Source of the DNA: Lepidostoma basale
Lineage: Eukaryota; Arthropoda; Insecta; Trichoptera; Lepidostomatidae
Direction of reading: 5' to 3'
Length of the DNA stretch: 64,000 nucleotides
Assembly (NCBI GenBank): GCA_022606425.2
Contig: JAHDVF020000517.1
Span: 310,001-374,000 of the forward strand
Shown one piece after another: positions 1 to 10,259 of the stretch. Within the stretch, counting starts at the first letter, position 1. Each line of letters opens with the position of its first letter. The translations under genes were made by a program, and so were the position numbers. Under the pieces are notes generated by a model, which was given only the letters and a program-made list of their open reading frames with translations, made no database searches and was not told where the DNA came from.

Positions 1-194
1 AGAAGAAGAAAAAACATATGATTATAAAAATCATTTTACACACACAAAAAAAAACTGAAGTTAAGCGTAACAGATATTTTTTTTTGCAGTTTTGTAAAAC
101 CCTAAAATTGTGATACATGTCATCTTATTATAAAAAAAACACAAATAAAAAAATACACAAAATTAACACAAAAACATAAAAAACACAAAATTCA

Positions 195-262
195 CGAAAC
201 CGGTAGCTGTCGAATGAAGGCAATAAGTGGAAGTAGTTAATAAAAAACATCGTTTTATTTAG
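195..262. repeat. Fragment of hairpin element (ACCGGT hammerhead-like family)
   Basis: The stretch gaaaccggtagctgtcgaat and the downstream gtggaagtagtta...aacatcg match the right arm of the hairpin element at 34211-34378. Only one arm remains here. Confidence 0.6.
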
Positions 263-324
263 TTATATAAAAAAAACACACTCATATATATTAAAATAAA
301 GATCTTCTTCTTCTTAATCCAATC

Positions 325-575
325 GTAATAGACGGCGCTAGTGTAGATTGAACTAAAAAATGTGAAGTATAGTCCACCATTGTAGCATATATACATTTTC
401 TAAATTTTGTCAGACGTGGTGGTCGTAAGAAGGGCGGAATGGAGAATGTTGTATTACATAAAGCGTGGGCTTAACCCAACCAATGACAGGTCATAAGTCA
501 TGTAAACGCCTCGACCACCATATTTTGTTTCCAATTTGCATCTTCGTCTCTATTGAGATAAAATTAATCATTTAT
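325..575. repeat. One arm of the large palindromic element (copy 1)
   Basis: Matches the right arm of the palindromic element at 16640-17170: gtgtagattgaact..., cagacgtggtggtcgtaaga, then ccaatgacaggtcataagtc and tctctattgagataaaatta. The opposite arm is missing in this copy. Confidence 0.65.
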
Positions 576-639
576 ATGTTATTTGTTTATTTTTTTACAA
601 GTTAAACGATTGAATATTGTATAATATTATAAGTAAGGA

Positions 640-1168
640 ATAGACGTTTGGGGGGGTGTGGTGAAAGATAAAAGACGGTGGACGTTTCAGGGTTTATTGC
701 GGGTCACAAGTAATCATACGTAACAGTATTATGTACTCGTGATGGAGCGTGGCTGGATGTCGATAGCAGCGGGGCGGAGTCCGGGTGATGAGCAGTAGAG
801 GATGATGGCTCGCTGGGCAGTAGCGTCGGTCGGCTGGAGCGAAGATTCGTCGAAGGTTTCGTGGCGTAGCAGTCTAGACAGTTGTGTAGCTCGGTAGGAA
901 GGTCGGAGACTTGGTAGACTTGGTAGCGTAGACTCGTGTCGGTTAGAAATCGCAATACTGACTGACCTATCGGGTGGTCGGAAGTACCGCTTTTATATGT
1001 TTTGTACACGATGCCCTGCTCTAGTGACTTAGTGACCAAACTGAATAAATCTGGGCCCTAGAATCATCAGATTTGATAAGTAGGTCCTGAGTCGGCGTTT
1101 TTCGGTTATTCGTGTCATATATTTCATCATGAAATATGTTTATCTGGGTTATGCATTTAACCCCGACA
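640..1168 (-). mobile_element. Probable solo LTR of an LTR retrotransposon
   Basis: Read on the minus strand, the block starts TGTCGGGG at 1168, has TATAAAAG at 990-997, an initiator-like TCAGTCAGT about 30 bases later, and AATAAA at 693-698. That is the order and spacing of an LTR (U3, R, polyadenylation). The R region is much richer in G+C than its surroundings. No gag or pol and no second LTR are adjacent, so it looks solo. The 3' border is unclear (around 640-670) and I did not find a clean target duplication. The open frame at 704-1039 is judged a by-product of the GC-rich R region. Confidence 0.5.
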
Positions 1169-1169
1169 G

Positions 1170-3030
1170 AAGTGAAGACTTATTATTCGAACGGATGAAG
1201 GAGGTATTATTAAAATATCGTATTTTAAAATTAACTGCGTAATTAAATACTTTGTACCGCGTGGTTAGCTACAAAGGAGAAAACTAAAATGGATACAGAG
1301 TGAGGTAAAATGGAAAACTTGCGGTGGCGTGACTTTGATACATTCGTATTAGAATTGAATAGACGCCAAAGGCACTCATTTGCAGCGAAGTTCGCCAGAT
1401 AAAGGAAATAAGCGAACATATTGTTCACCAGCATTCGAACATAATAACGAAAGAAATATGCCGCGTTAGCGAAAAGCGTAATGTGCAAATTACTAAACCA
1501 TTTTGCGAACACAAAAGTTTTATGGTCATTGGAAGAAAATGATGAAACGTTAAAATCACATGAGTCATAAAAATTGATGCGTGTTATTAAGCACCCTGAG
1601 ATTTTGCAAATTTCTTTTTTATGTAAATTATCTTTAATATAGGTACATATGCTTTTATATCCAGTAGATAATAAATGACAAAGAAAAATATGCAAAAGAG
1701 CGTAAAGTCTTTAAATATTCTCATAATATAATTAAACATATTATATGTATATGTTATATTACACTTCTTTTTCTTCTTAGCACAACCTTGAACCTTGTCC
1801 TCCACTGCTTTGCTTTGACATCTGCAGATCTCTTCAGTTTCTCCCATATTTAAAATATTCCCATTGTGTTATACTTTTTATAGAAAAATAAACCTCTACG
1901 CAGTGTTTGGAAAAAGTATAATACTATATTTCTACTTAGATAACAGTTATTTGATTTTATACTGTTAACATCAAAACTATGCCAAGTTGCAGAGAAGTTA
2001 TGCCTCGAGTAGCAATATTTATGCTTAATAAACGTATCAAAAGATGGCACTAGTTTAAATAGATTTTGTGTTAATTATATTTTATCCAAGTGTTTTTTGT
2101 ATGTTAAATGACTAAATTAAACGTTTTATTACAGTGTATATCGTAACACAATTTTAAGAACAAATACACATATTTATTATACTAAACAAATTTATGATTT
2201 TGAGAAAGGCAGAACACAAAAAATTATAGTTTTCTCTATTTGACGTAAGATGGCGTTGCTCGTCTTGCTCTGATTTTTAAATAGTTTTCTCGATGTTGAC
2301 AAAATTTCATAATTACATATAGTTTCTTTTAGGATACAAACATTTATTTATTTATTAAAAAGAGCCATTAAAATCCTTTTTAATTAATACTTATTTTCTT
2401 TACAACAGTTTTCGATATAGAATGTATGCAAAAGAAAATAGCTTTTAATAATAATGCCTTCAATATAAGAATGGGCGATTTGAACTCCAAATCAACTTCA
2501 AAGGATTAAGAGTAAGAAGAGTTTAACTTCAAAGTAAAAAGAGTTTATGTAAGAGTATACGATTTAAGGTTATTACGCGTATTCACTCAAACTCTGAAAG
2601 GTATTAAATAAACTTTTTTTGTATAGAAAGGTCTTATTTCAAATAATATTATGAACCAGTGATGTCTGAAATTTTATAGTTCGAATATAAAACAAGAGAA
2701 ACTTTGATAATACTGTGAATAGAAGAGCTACAAACTAAATGGGTATGTATGGTGTCACGTGGATTGTAGGTAATATTGACTTTTCGCGAAATACAGTGTG
2801 CTAAAATACGATGATTTTTTTCTATACACAACAGTAAATAAAATTCGAACTCTTAAAATCAATCCTGTTCTTATCTTTAATTTCCTCCACTCGTTCGACG
2901 CACAAATAAAACTCATCATATTTTTAAAACAATTACGTATACAAAGTTGTTTGTTATTTAACGTATTCCTTCCAAGAGGTTGCAGGGAAGGTTATTACAC
3001 GTGAATTATGTCATATATGATAGTGCTATA
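1170..3030. other. AT-rich stretch, no recognised gene
   Basis: Lies beyond the 3' end of the Ig gene. The short frames at 1309-1590 are interrupted by several stops and match nothing I know. I see no repeats with clear ends. Confidence 0.6.
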
Positions 3031-3222
3031 GACTGCTGACTTGGAGACTGTGGACGGCGAAGAGAAGCTCAGGGCGACCGAAACTACGGTGGAAGGATGA
3101 TCTAAACAGACCCGTCGGAATAACCTGGATGCAGTCTGCACATGACAGAATGACATGGGAGGCCTTTGTCCAGGAGTGGACGAGAATAGGCTGAGAAAGA
3201 AGAAGAAGAAGAAGAAGATGAC
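3031..3222 (+). mobile_element. Non-LTR retrotransposon 3' end (GAA-tailed family)
   Basis: RTE-like 3' terminal fragment. The 'gaggcctttgtccaggagtgg' type ending, seen across insect elements of this kind, is followed by a (GAA)n tail near 3198-3222. The same family recurs at 4042-4300 and 29735-29815. The coding part is shifted and broken. Confidence 0.75.
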
Positions 3223-3237
3223 GATAGTGTCAAATGC

Positions 3238-3605
3238 AAGTATAAGAAGTAAATGCGGTGCGAATGAAAGTGTTATGGACAAAATAATGAAAGGGTAGTT
3301 AAGATGGTTTGGACACATGGAAAGAATGAGTGAAGACAGAATGGTGAAGAAGGTATATGTAAACGACGTGAACGGAGATAGAAATAGAGGAAGACCGAGG
3401 AAAACGTGGCACGATCAAATCAATCAAATATTAAATATCGGTCACGTGAGGAGTCGGAGAAATCGACGTGCGTGCATAACAAGATGCATTAATGTAGAGG
3501 AAGCGAGAGAAGTATGTCAGGACAGAACAGTGTGGCGGTCCATTCTTTCGGCCTACCCCTCCGTGGAGACGGCGTGATGGTTAGTTAGTTTAGTTATTAT
3601 TATTA
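3238..3605 (+). mobile_element. Non-LTR retrotransposon 3' end (TTAG-tailed family)
   Basis: C-terminal part of a reverse-transcriptase polyprotein of the RTE-like kind. The readable frame contains RNRGRPRKTWHDQINQIL and ends AYPSVETA at a stop. It is followed by the family tail gatggttagttagtttagtt. The same family recurs at 12940-13320, 32155-32255, 41055-41520, 48588-48712, 48735-48880, 53395-53530, 55575-55750, 60800-61160 and 61380-61590. Confidence 0.8.
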
Positions 3606-4041
3606 TTTTGATGACTTATTTTTTAAGTGCGCCGTTTTGTAAAATCAATTACTCCAAGAGCGCACTAGGAAATGACTGACCGAACAGTGCAATTAAATTT
3701 AACGTCACTTTCCTCATACTTAATACTAACATGGAGGCTACCACGCCAACGGACCCGCAACGCTGAAAGCACGAACATAGAAACTTGCTTTATTGGCTCT
3801 GACTGGAATTGTTATGTTGCTTGCACTTGTTTCTACTGATCGGAGTGAACGTTGCCTTTCCGTTGGCATGGGTGTCATGCAGAGGTTCGATATACACGCT
3901 GGCGATCTCTGGTGTCGAGCCTTAAACACCGTCAATTTGTATTTTACTCGCTCTCGGATTTTAAGCTAGTGAAGTTCCTTCAGGAGCGGCGTGATATGAC
4001 ACTTTTCCTTTTAGTTTTACAGGCATTTATCACCCACCGGG

Positions 4042-4300
4042 TGGCAACTCTAAAATGGCAATGGGCAGGTCACGTAGCCAGAAGCTCAGATGAAAAATGG
4101 ACAAGAAGACTGCTGACTTGGAGACCGTGGACGGCGAAGAGAGGTGCAGGGTGACCGTAACTACGGTGGAAGGATGATCTAAACAGACACGTCGGAATAA
4201 CCTGGATGCAGTCTGCACAATATAGAGTGACATGGAAGCGAATGGAGGAGGCCTTTGTCCAGGAGTGGACGGGAATAGGTTGAGAAAGAACAAGAATAAT
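4042..4300 (+). mobile_element. Non-LTR retrotransposon 3' end (GAA-tailed family, second copy)
   Basis: Begins LKWQWAGHVARSSDEKW, a very common RTE-like C-terminal signature, then follows the same sequence as 3031-3222 to a degraded (GAA)n-type tail. Frameshifted after RPWTAKRGAG. Confidence 0.8.
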
Positions 4301-4654
4301 AAAAAAATAAGATGAATACTATCGTATGACGCACTTAATTTGTGGTGTGGTATTACTAAAGATTATTTAAAACACATTTATTTTGTTTCTGCGGCTCAAC
4401 TAATCTATATATTGCGTAGGGGTTAATCGAGCTAAGTGTGAATTTCCTTGAATTCAGGTTCTCCGTTATACAGTGGTGTAATTATGCCATTCCATAAATA
4501 ATTATCAAAAATAAAATAGTAAAGCACAACTTGAAATAGTTAAAATTTGAATATAATATTAATACACTGCAAATAACGCAATCGTTCTCCCCCATATAAA
4601 TAACTGTAGCAGCATATTATTTTTTAGCAAATGATGAAGATATGTGAAGATTAA

Positions 4655-5055
4655 CCATTCTCCAGAATAAGGCAATGAGAATAATTTTGAGGAGAAGCAG
4701 ATATGCCAGAATTAAAGTGATGCTGAAAGAGTTAAAAATTGTGTCATTTAAAAAAATAATTACATGCAACGCTTTATTACTAATTCACATAATTGTTAAT
4801 GGGCACACCTCCCAAGAATTTTTAAGGAAGATAAAAAGTAACCAGCATGAACATCATTACGAAACAATAAAGAAAAATAAACTAAGGCTCCCATTCAGAC
4901 AAAAAAAAACAAATCTCAGAATTCCCTTTGTATAAAGCATTTAAAATTTATGAATATATACCGGAGGATGTCAAAAGTGTGCAGAGCAAGAATTGTTCTT
5001 TTATTGGAACATGTGTTGTGTACATGTGTACTATTCCAAGTAAATGAAATAAAAA
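4655..5055 (+). mobile_element. CR1/jockey-like non-LTR retrotransposon C-terminal remnant
   Basis: The frame LQNKAMRIILRRSRYARI at the start, then MLKELKIVSFKK, ITCNALLLIHIIVNG and KKNKLRLPFRQKK, matches the C-terminal region after the reverse transcriptase domain in CR1/jockey-type elements. A frameshift near 4925 moves the end (IYEYIPEDVKSVQS) to another frame. It belongs to a different group from the RTE-like fragments around it. Confidence 0.7.
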
Positions 5056-5097
5056 TACACTTGTAAAATTGTATTTACACCACTTCATTACTGTCAA

Positions 5098-5140
5098 CAA
5101 CCAACCGGTTTCGCTCCCGCCAGAGATTGACCAGGGTTAC
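5098..5140 (-). repeat. Hammerhead-like motif, degraded (ACCGGT family)
   Basis: Minus strand: AACC, then CUGGUCA (two changes from CUGANGA), an imperfect stem-loop, GAA, the palindrome ACCGGU, U, then GGUU. The flanks AACC and GGUU pair as helix I. See the finding on hammerhead-like elements. Confidence 0.45.
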
Positions 5141-5584
5141 AAAATACACTAACTGACTGTCTTTTGCAACCCTAACGAAGCTCCGGCTTTATTATATTTG
5201 ATAATGCCACACCACAAATTAAGTGCTTTATACGAAAGTATAGTTAAAATTTGTTACGATCCGCTGAACATCCTGTACATTTTCTCGTTTTGCATCTTCC
5301 TTCAATTCCTCGAGAGCGATCTTCGGCTCTTGCTTAAACTCGGTCTAAATGCCCGACAACTTTTCTCGAGAGAGGAATAAACTTTACTTGTCGTTAGTTG
5401 AAAATCTAATTAAAGTGGAAATTTTATAGAACACACCTATTCATATCTTCCACCTTTCGCGGAACAAGTCAAAGAGGCTAGCTCAACGGGCGTAGCATCG
5501 AGTTTAAGTTTCTTAAATTAGCCACAAGCTACCCAACAGTCCAGTGAGAAAAAATAAAAAATATTATTTTAATTGTTAAAACAA

Positions 5585-6040
5585 AACTTCTTCTTCTTCA
5601 TCAGCCTTCATCGGTCTACTGCTGGACATAGGCCTCTTCCCTTCCTTTCCACTCGTCTCTATTTTCTGCCAGCTGCAGCCACATTTCCCCCTCTCCCCAC
5701 GGCAGCAATGTCTTCGGCCCACCTTTTTTTCGGCCTGCCGACGCTTCTCCTATTTTCCCATGGTCTCCACCTTATTATTTTCTGGGTCCATCTATCCTCA
5801 CTTTGTCTCGCCACATGACCCGCCCATTGCTACTTCAGTCTCGCTAGTCGTTCCATGATGTCCGTTATTTTTGTTCGGCGTCTAATCTCCTCATTTCTGA
5901 TTTTATTTTGGAGACTGACGCCGAGCATATGTCTTTCCATGGAACGCTGCGTGACTCTTAATCTCTCTACATTTTTTTTGGTGAGGGTCATCCATCCTAT
6001 AAGTCCCATAAGAGTTTCTTTGTTTTCAAAGACGTGTTTT
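5585..6040 (-). mobile_element. Non-LTR retrotransposon 3' end (GAA-tailed, RTE-like)
   Basis: On the minus strand a frame reads VERLRVTQRSMERHMLGVSL, then KIRNEEIRRRTKITDI, the post-RT signature of RTE-like elements. It runs toward the 'taggcctatgtccagcag' style ending and a (GAAGAA) tail at 5585-5600. The reading frame is broken toward the 3' end. Confidence 0.8.
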
Positions 6041-6187
6041 GACAAAACACTGCTATAAAAATAAAATTTCACAATTTCTATTATGAAGGCAAAGGAAGAA
6101 CTATTGTAAAATACATCGTTAATCATTTCCGCACTGACGAGGCTACAACGAAGGAATGCCGAAAGTGGTACGGATGCAGAAAGTAAA

Positions 6188-6290
6188 AACTTCTTCTCCG
6201 GCGTTACAACCCATGGTGGATCTTAGCCTCCTCCAAGAAACGTCTCCATCCCATCCTGTCTCTGGCTGCCACCTCCCAGTTTTGCTACTC
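6188..6290 (-). mobile_element. Short non-LTR 3' end fragment
   Basis: On the minus strand it reads WEVAARDRMGWRRFLEEAK and then a stop and GAGAAGAAG tail, the usual end of an RTE-like open frame. It abuts a tandem repeat on its 5' side. Confidence 0.55.
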
Positions 6291-6334
6291 TCTACCTCCC
6301 AGTCTACCTCCCAGTCTACCTCCCAGTCTACCAG
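6291..6334 (+). repeat. 12-bp tandem repeat
   Basis: Three full copies and one partial copy of tctacctcccag. The unit derives from the 5' edge of the adjacent retrotransposon fragment, so it probably arose by local slippage. Confidence 0.85.
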
Positions 6335-6399
6335 TAGGTCTGCCCACGGGCATTTGCCCTGTATTCATCTATGAGGATTCCCCCCCCCCTCAGCACATA

Positions 6400-7000
6400 A
6401 AATATTGAATCGGTACTATGTAATACAGACTGTAATGGCAATAGTTTATATTTAATATTTTTAGGTTGGTGACGAACATGATTTCACTGAAGAAGGATAC
6501 CAGTCATACGAAAAATTGATAAAAAGTATCGTTTCATAGAAAAGTGTGTTACAATTTGATTAAAATACGAATTCACAACACGAAGTGAAAGCAAATATAG
6601 AAAATAATAAAATGACACTTCACATAACAAATAATAAATCGTTATTTGGGTTACATGGTAAATCAAGAATATGTATATTTTGAAAATTGATTAGAATGAA
6701 TGAAAGGCGTCTTCAGGAATAAATTATTTTATGAATTATTTTATTCTAGACTTATTTTGGTGACTAATTAGGTCTAATTATATTTATTAAAACTATCAAC
6801 GGAGGTTATGAAGATCATATTATCAATAATTGGACGTAGTACGATAATTTAGGAGTAATAGAAGTTGCCACTAATAATTAGAAAATCTTAATTTCAAATA
6901 CTGGTGAATGAATAAAATCAAAATCAAATAAAAATAAATCAAATCAATTTATTCCTCAAAAACATTACAAACATACTTATAGTTTGAGGTATCCATTTGA
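6400..7000. other. AT-rich stretch, no recognised gene
   Basis: Low-complexity AT sequence and a short aaatcaaatcaa run near 6930-6950. Nothing else seen. Confidence 0.6.
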
Positions 7001-7003
7001 CAT

Positions 7004-7216
7004 TTGACAAAACGCCTCACGCTCTCAGTACCACAGGGACGTAGAAGACCAGGAAGGCCCAAAATGCGATGGATGGACAGTGTCAACACGGATGCATCGG
7101 TGTTGCAAGTGAGAAATTGGAGAATAAGGGCATCAAACAGACAAGAATGGAGGAAGCTCCTGGATTCAGCCAAGGCCCACCCAGGGCTGTCAAGCTTAGG
7201 ATGATGATGATGATTT
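7004..7216 (+). mobile_element. Non-LTR retrotransposon 3' end (GAT-tailed family)
   Basis: An open frame reads TKRLTLSVPQGRRRPGRPKM then RWMDSVNTDASVLQ and ends DSAKAHPGLSSLG at a stop that leads into (GAT)n at 7200-7216. The GRPK-RW-D and AKAHPGL endings are typical of RTE-like elements. Confidence 0.8.
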
Positions 7217-7219
7217 GAC

Positions 7220-8080
7220 AATAGGTAAAATACCATGGTTTTATTTTAGAAATATAATATTATATTCTTTAGAGTTGAGAGTTTTATCATCTGAACGAAC
7301 TTTCACTAATATGAAGAGACTATTAGAAGTTATTCGAGATTAATCAATTTCATCATTTTTATAAATAAACGTGTTAGTTGAAATATGGTTACACCACAGG
7401 TATCGAATTTGGTCCTTTCAAATTTATTTTCTTTTCGGGTTTTCAATTATTTTAAAAAGTTCTTTCAGATATCCTTATAAGCATTCACTATAAACGGGAC
7501 ACCGAAGTATCATAAAGCATATTTCAGTAAAATAATGATAAGGGAAACGAGACTTCTTTGACACAGTTATACTTTGAAATATAAAGCATCTTAAGAAATA
7601 AATTATTTTGTAGGAATTCGAAATTCGGGAGAGGAAGATGTTTTATAAACATACGATTTTAAATGCTGTTCAAGAGCGCACATTCAAATTCGCTGAATTT
7701 GAATTGAATATACAATATATTGCAGAGTTTTACGTTTTTTGAGCACCAAACTTCATGTTTTCATTGAGAATTTTAATTAAAAAAATATAGGTCAATTGTT
7801 TAAATAGAGAATTTCCATGTTTTATTTTAAAATATTTAAAGAATGAAATCGGTTTTAAAACTATCTACATTAATTTATTTATGCATGGTCTCGAAATGTA
7901 ACACATATTAAAAAAATGAAAATTTTCATTTTCTTAAAAAATTTAACGAAAATATTGATATTTATTAAAAAAAAATAATGACTGTTACTGAATATACTAA
8001 TTTATACACAATTTTTTTTAAAATTTGATATGTTAGGTGTTTCAAATACAAAAAAAGTGCAAAAAAAATTACTGAACTGG
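7220..8080. other. AT-rich stretch, no recognised gene
   Basis: I see no coding potential and no clear repeat boundary. Confidence 0.55.
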
Positions 8081-8083
8081 ATT

Positions 8084-8333
8084 TGAAGACTACAGGGGAA
8101 AAACAAGGAATGTCAGTTAAAATTCAAAATAAATGTAGTAATGCCATCTAGCGGCATTTGTACGTATCTATCCACAGTAAAATTTTCATATTCAAAAATC
8201 ATGTGTGTCATCGACTATGGCCAGATAATCGATTGCTAATTGCTAAGAAATATATAGACTTTGATTCACTTTATTCTCAATTTATTCAAATTAACCTTCT
8301 ACTGACATTCCTTGTTTTTCCCCTGTAGTCTTC
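8084..8333. mobile_element. Short TIR element (MITE), Tc1/mariner-like ends
   Basis: Terminal inverted repeats of about 34 bases match without visible error: the left end starts tgaagactacaggggaaaaa and the right end is its reverse complement ending gtagtcttca. The inner part of the TIR (CAGGGGAAAAACAAGG) is flanked by TA on both sides, so the true boundary may be that TA with the outer 6 bases being flank. It is about 250 bases long with no coding frame. Confidence 0.75.
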
Positions 8334-8427
8334 ATTTGATTTGGAAGAAGAATTTGTAGCCCTGTCCAATGTTACTATCCACTTCATTTTTAAAATATTT
8401 TTTATGGTCAAAAATATTTAACAGATT

Positions 8428-8512
8428 TCGGAGGTGATCTCCATCCTCATGTATAAACTTAACGGTTATATTTATTCCTGAGGATGGAGTTCACCTTCGA
8501 TACATGTTGTGT
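8428..8512. repeat. Inverted pair of hammerhead-like motifs, degraded
   Basis: The left arm on the minus strand carries a GAGGA-U-GGAG...CUCC-GAAA core. The right arm on the plus strand reads CUGAGGA-U-GGAG...CUUC-GAUACAUGU. This matches the GGAGG-stem family seen at 40812-40852 and 50855-50897. Confidence 0.45.
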
Positions 8513-8984
8513 TATATTTTTCTTTATTAAAAATATTTTAAATACAAAGTCGATTTTAACAGTTTAAAAAATTTCATTCATAATGTTAAAAAAATATGAA
8601 TTAAGCTTGATCGGTTTTTAAAAATTGATTTAAATACGTACTAAAAAATACTAAATGATGGATTAAGGCACCTTTAAATTCACTTTCTGAACCACCACCT
8701 CCTTTACGAGAAATGAAAATTCTAATACCCTCTCTCCCATAATAATTATACCAAATCTGCCATCTCCCAATTGTCATCATCTTCATGACCAGAAAATGGA
8801 AAAACCGATCGAAGCTTAAAATAAACCGGAATCAAACTAAAAAAATAAAATTAATTAACACCTTTAATATAGGGTGTGTTTTTACAGGTTTTATTTTTAA
8901 ATTGGTAACATTGTTTCTACAGACTGTCAATTTGACAGTTGACGTCAGAACAACGCTTGCAAATTGTGCATATTTATTTTGAAA

Positions 8985-9224
8985 ATCTAGGTTCGGTTCG
9001 CCAAACTTTTCGTGCACTACGTCCATTTTACTGTCGACATGATCGTCCATCCAAGCAAGTTATTCGGAAGACCCATGGATCGTTTTCGCACCAAGTACAC
9101 TCTAGTGGATAATACGCATCCACAAAGACGACAATTGTCGAAAATTGGATCTCACGATTGCGCTTCATTCGAGCTAGCCGTGGCGTGGCGCCCGAAGTCA
9201 TATTTAAACAATAATGGCATAAAA
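8985..9224 (+). other. Unidentified single-copy-looking block with a short open frame
   Basis: A 75-codon frame at 9012-9239 includes FRTKYTLVDNTHPQRRQLSK and CASFELAVAWRPKSYLNNNG, with base use unlike the AT-rich surroundings. It runs straight into the arm of the inverted repeat at 9225. It may be the decayed edge of a transposon gene. I do not recognise it. Confidence 0.25.
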
Positions 9225-9509
9225 TTATCTATTAAATAAAGTCCATTGTTTTGGCCGAAACACTATGATATTTTAACATTTTATAATTCTTAATGCAAAA
9301 AACATTGTTTTGTATCACAATTGTTTTACTTTACGACGGCTGTTTCATCAGCCAATGTTTCATCAACCAACGTCAACATTGGTTGATGAAACAGCCGTCG
9401 TAAAGTAAAACAATTGTGATACAAAACAATGTTTTTTGCATTAAGAATTATAAAATGTTAAAATATCATAGTGTTTCGGCCAAAACAATGGACTTTATTT
9501 AATAGATAA
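9225..9509. repeat. Long near-perfect inverted repeat (hairpin element)
   Basis: Arms of about 125 bases face each other. The left begins ttatctattaaataaagtcc, and gtgtttcggccaaaacaatgg on the right is the reverse complement of the matching left segment. The centre holds gctgtttcatca / tgatgaaacagc. Fragments of the same family occur at 9509-9580, 23280-23330, 32840-33000, 33290-33370, 40470-40530 and 57270-57690. High arm identity suggests recent formation or gene conversion. Confidence 0.85.
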
Positions 9510-10029
9510 GTAAAGTAAAACAATTGTGATGTAAAACAAAGTTTTTGCATTAACAATTATAAAATATTAAATAAAGCTAATATCATAGACATTAACATTA
9601 TTTTAATGCGTTTTTTTAAATATGTATTGTATACCTCTAAAATTTTATTTATTTTGAAGTGTTCGTTAATAAAAACGTATTTTTATCATTAATTTCATAA
9701 AAAGTTACATCACGATCATTCCTCTTCACTGATTCAACGTCCGCTATTTGCTTTTGGACAAATTATCGCCCCCTTGGAAGGCTCTAGCCCCAAGCGGGGG
9801 GCGGTAACGTCCCCGTTGGGAACCAATGCTCTAGATTGAATCTAATACTTTACTTCGGGCTAAAATAGGTTGATACCGAACGTTCGGTAGATCTGTAGGC
9901 CAATTAACACTCTAAATACCCGCGATACGTCCAGATTGATGAATGCTCTCAGTTAACACGTTAAACTTGAGATAACGTAACCCAACCTCTGTTTAACAAC
10001 TCAATGGACTAATTATATAATTTCACTCC

Positions 10030-10255
10030 GGTTAACAGTTTTGAATCAACTTATTTTCCGGCAGGCTTTATGGAATTTAGTTCCGGAGGGGTGGTTCGCG
10101 TGCAGCGGCCGAATAAATCACCCCGAGTGGCTGATCAGGAGATACATACTAAGTTTTATAAAATACCCGCCGGCAATTAAGCAGCGTACCATCAATGCCA
10201 GCAAACACAAGCTCTTCTTTACTAAATACCTATCCGCAACAACATTACACAGTAT
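10030..10255. other. GC-richer unique block, candidate noncoding regulatory element
   Basis: Moderate GC and non-repetitive (gccggcag, tccggaggggtgg, gcagcggccg, cccgccggc) between AT-rich flanks. It shows no splice-bounded coding frame and does not resemble the transposon families here. Such islands are often conserved noncoding elements near neuronal genes; that is inference only. Confidence 0.3.
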
Positions 10256-10259
10256 TTGA

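Noticed and set aside
704..1039. 111-codon frame on the minus strand in a GC-rich block
   Set aside because: Lies in the R region of a probable LTR; Ser/Pro/Thr-rich with no family look. Open because of high GC.
1243..1695. 150-codon minus frame, and a plus-strand frame at 1309-1590 with protein-like residues
   Set aside because: The plus frame has four or more stops in 90 codons and no recognised motif. The minus frame looks like its shadow. Not enough to call a gene or pseudogene.
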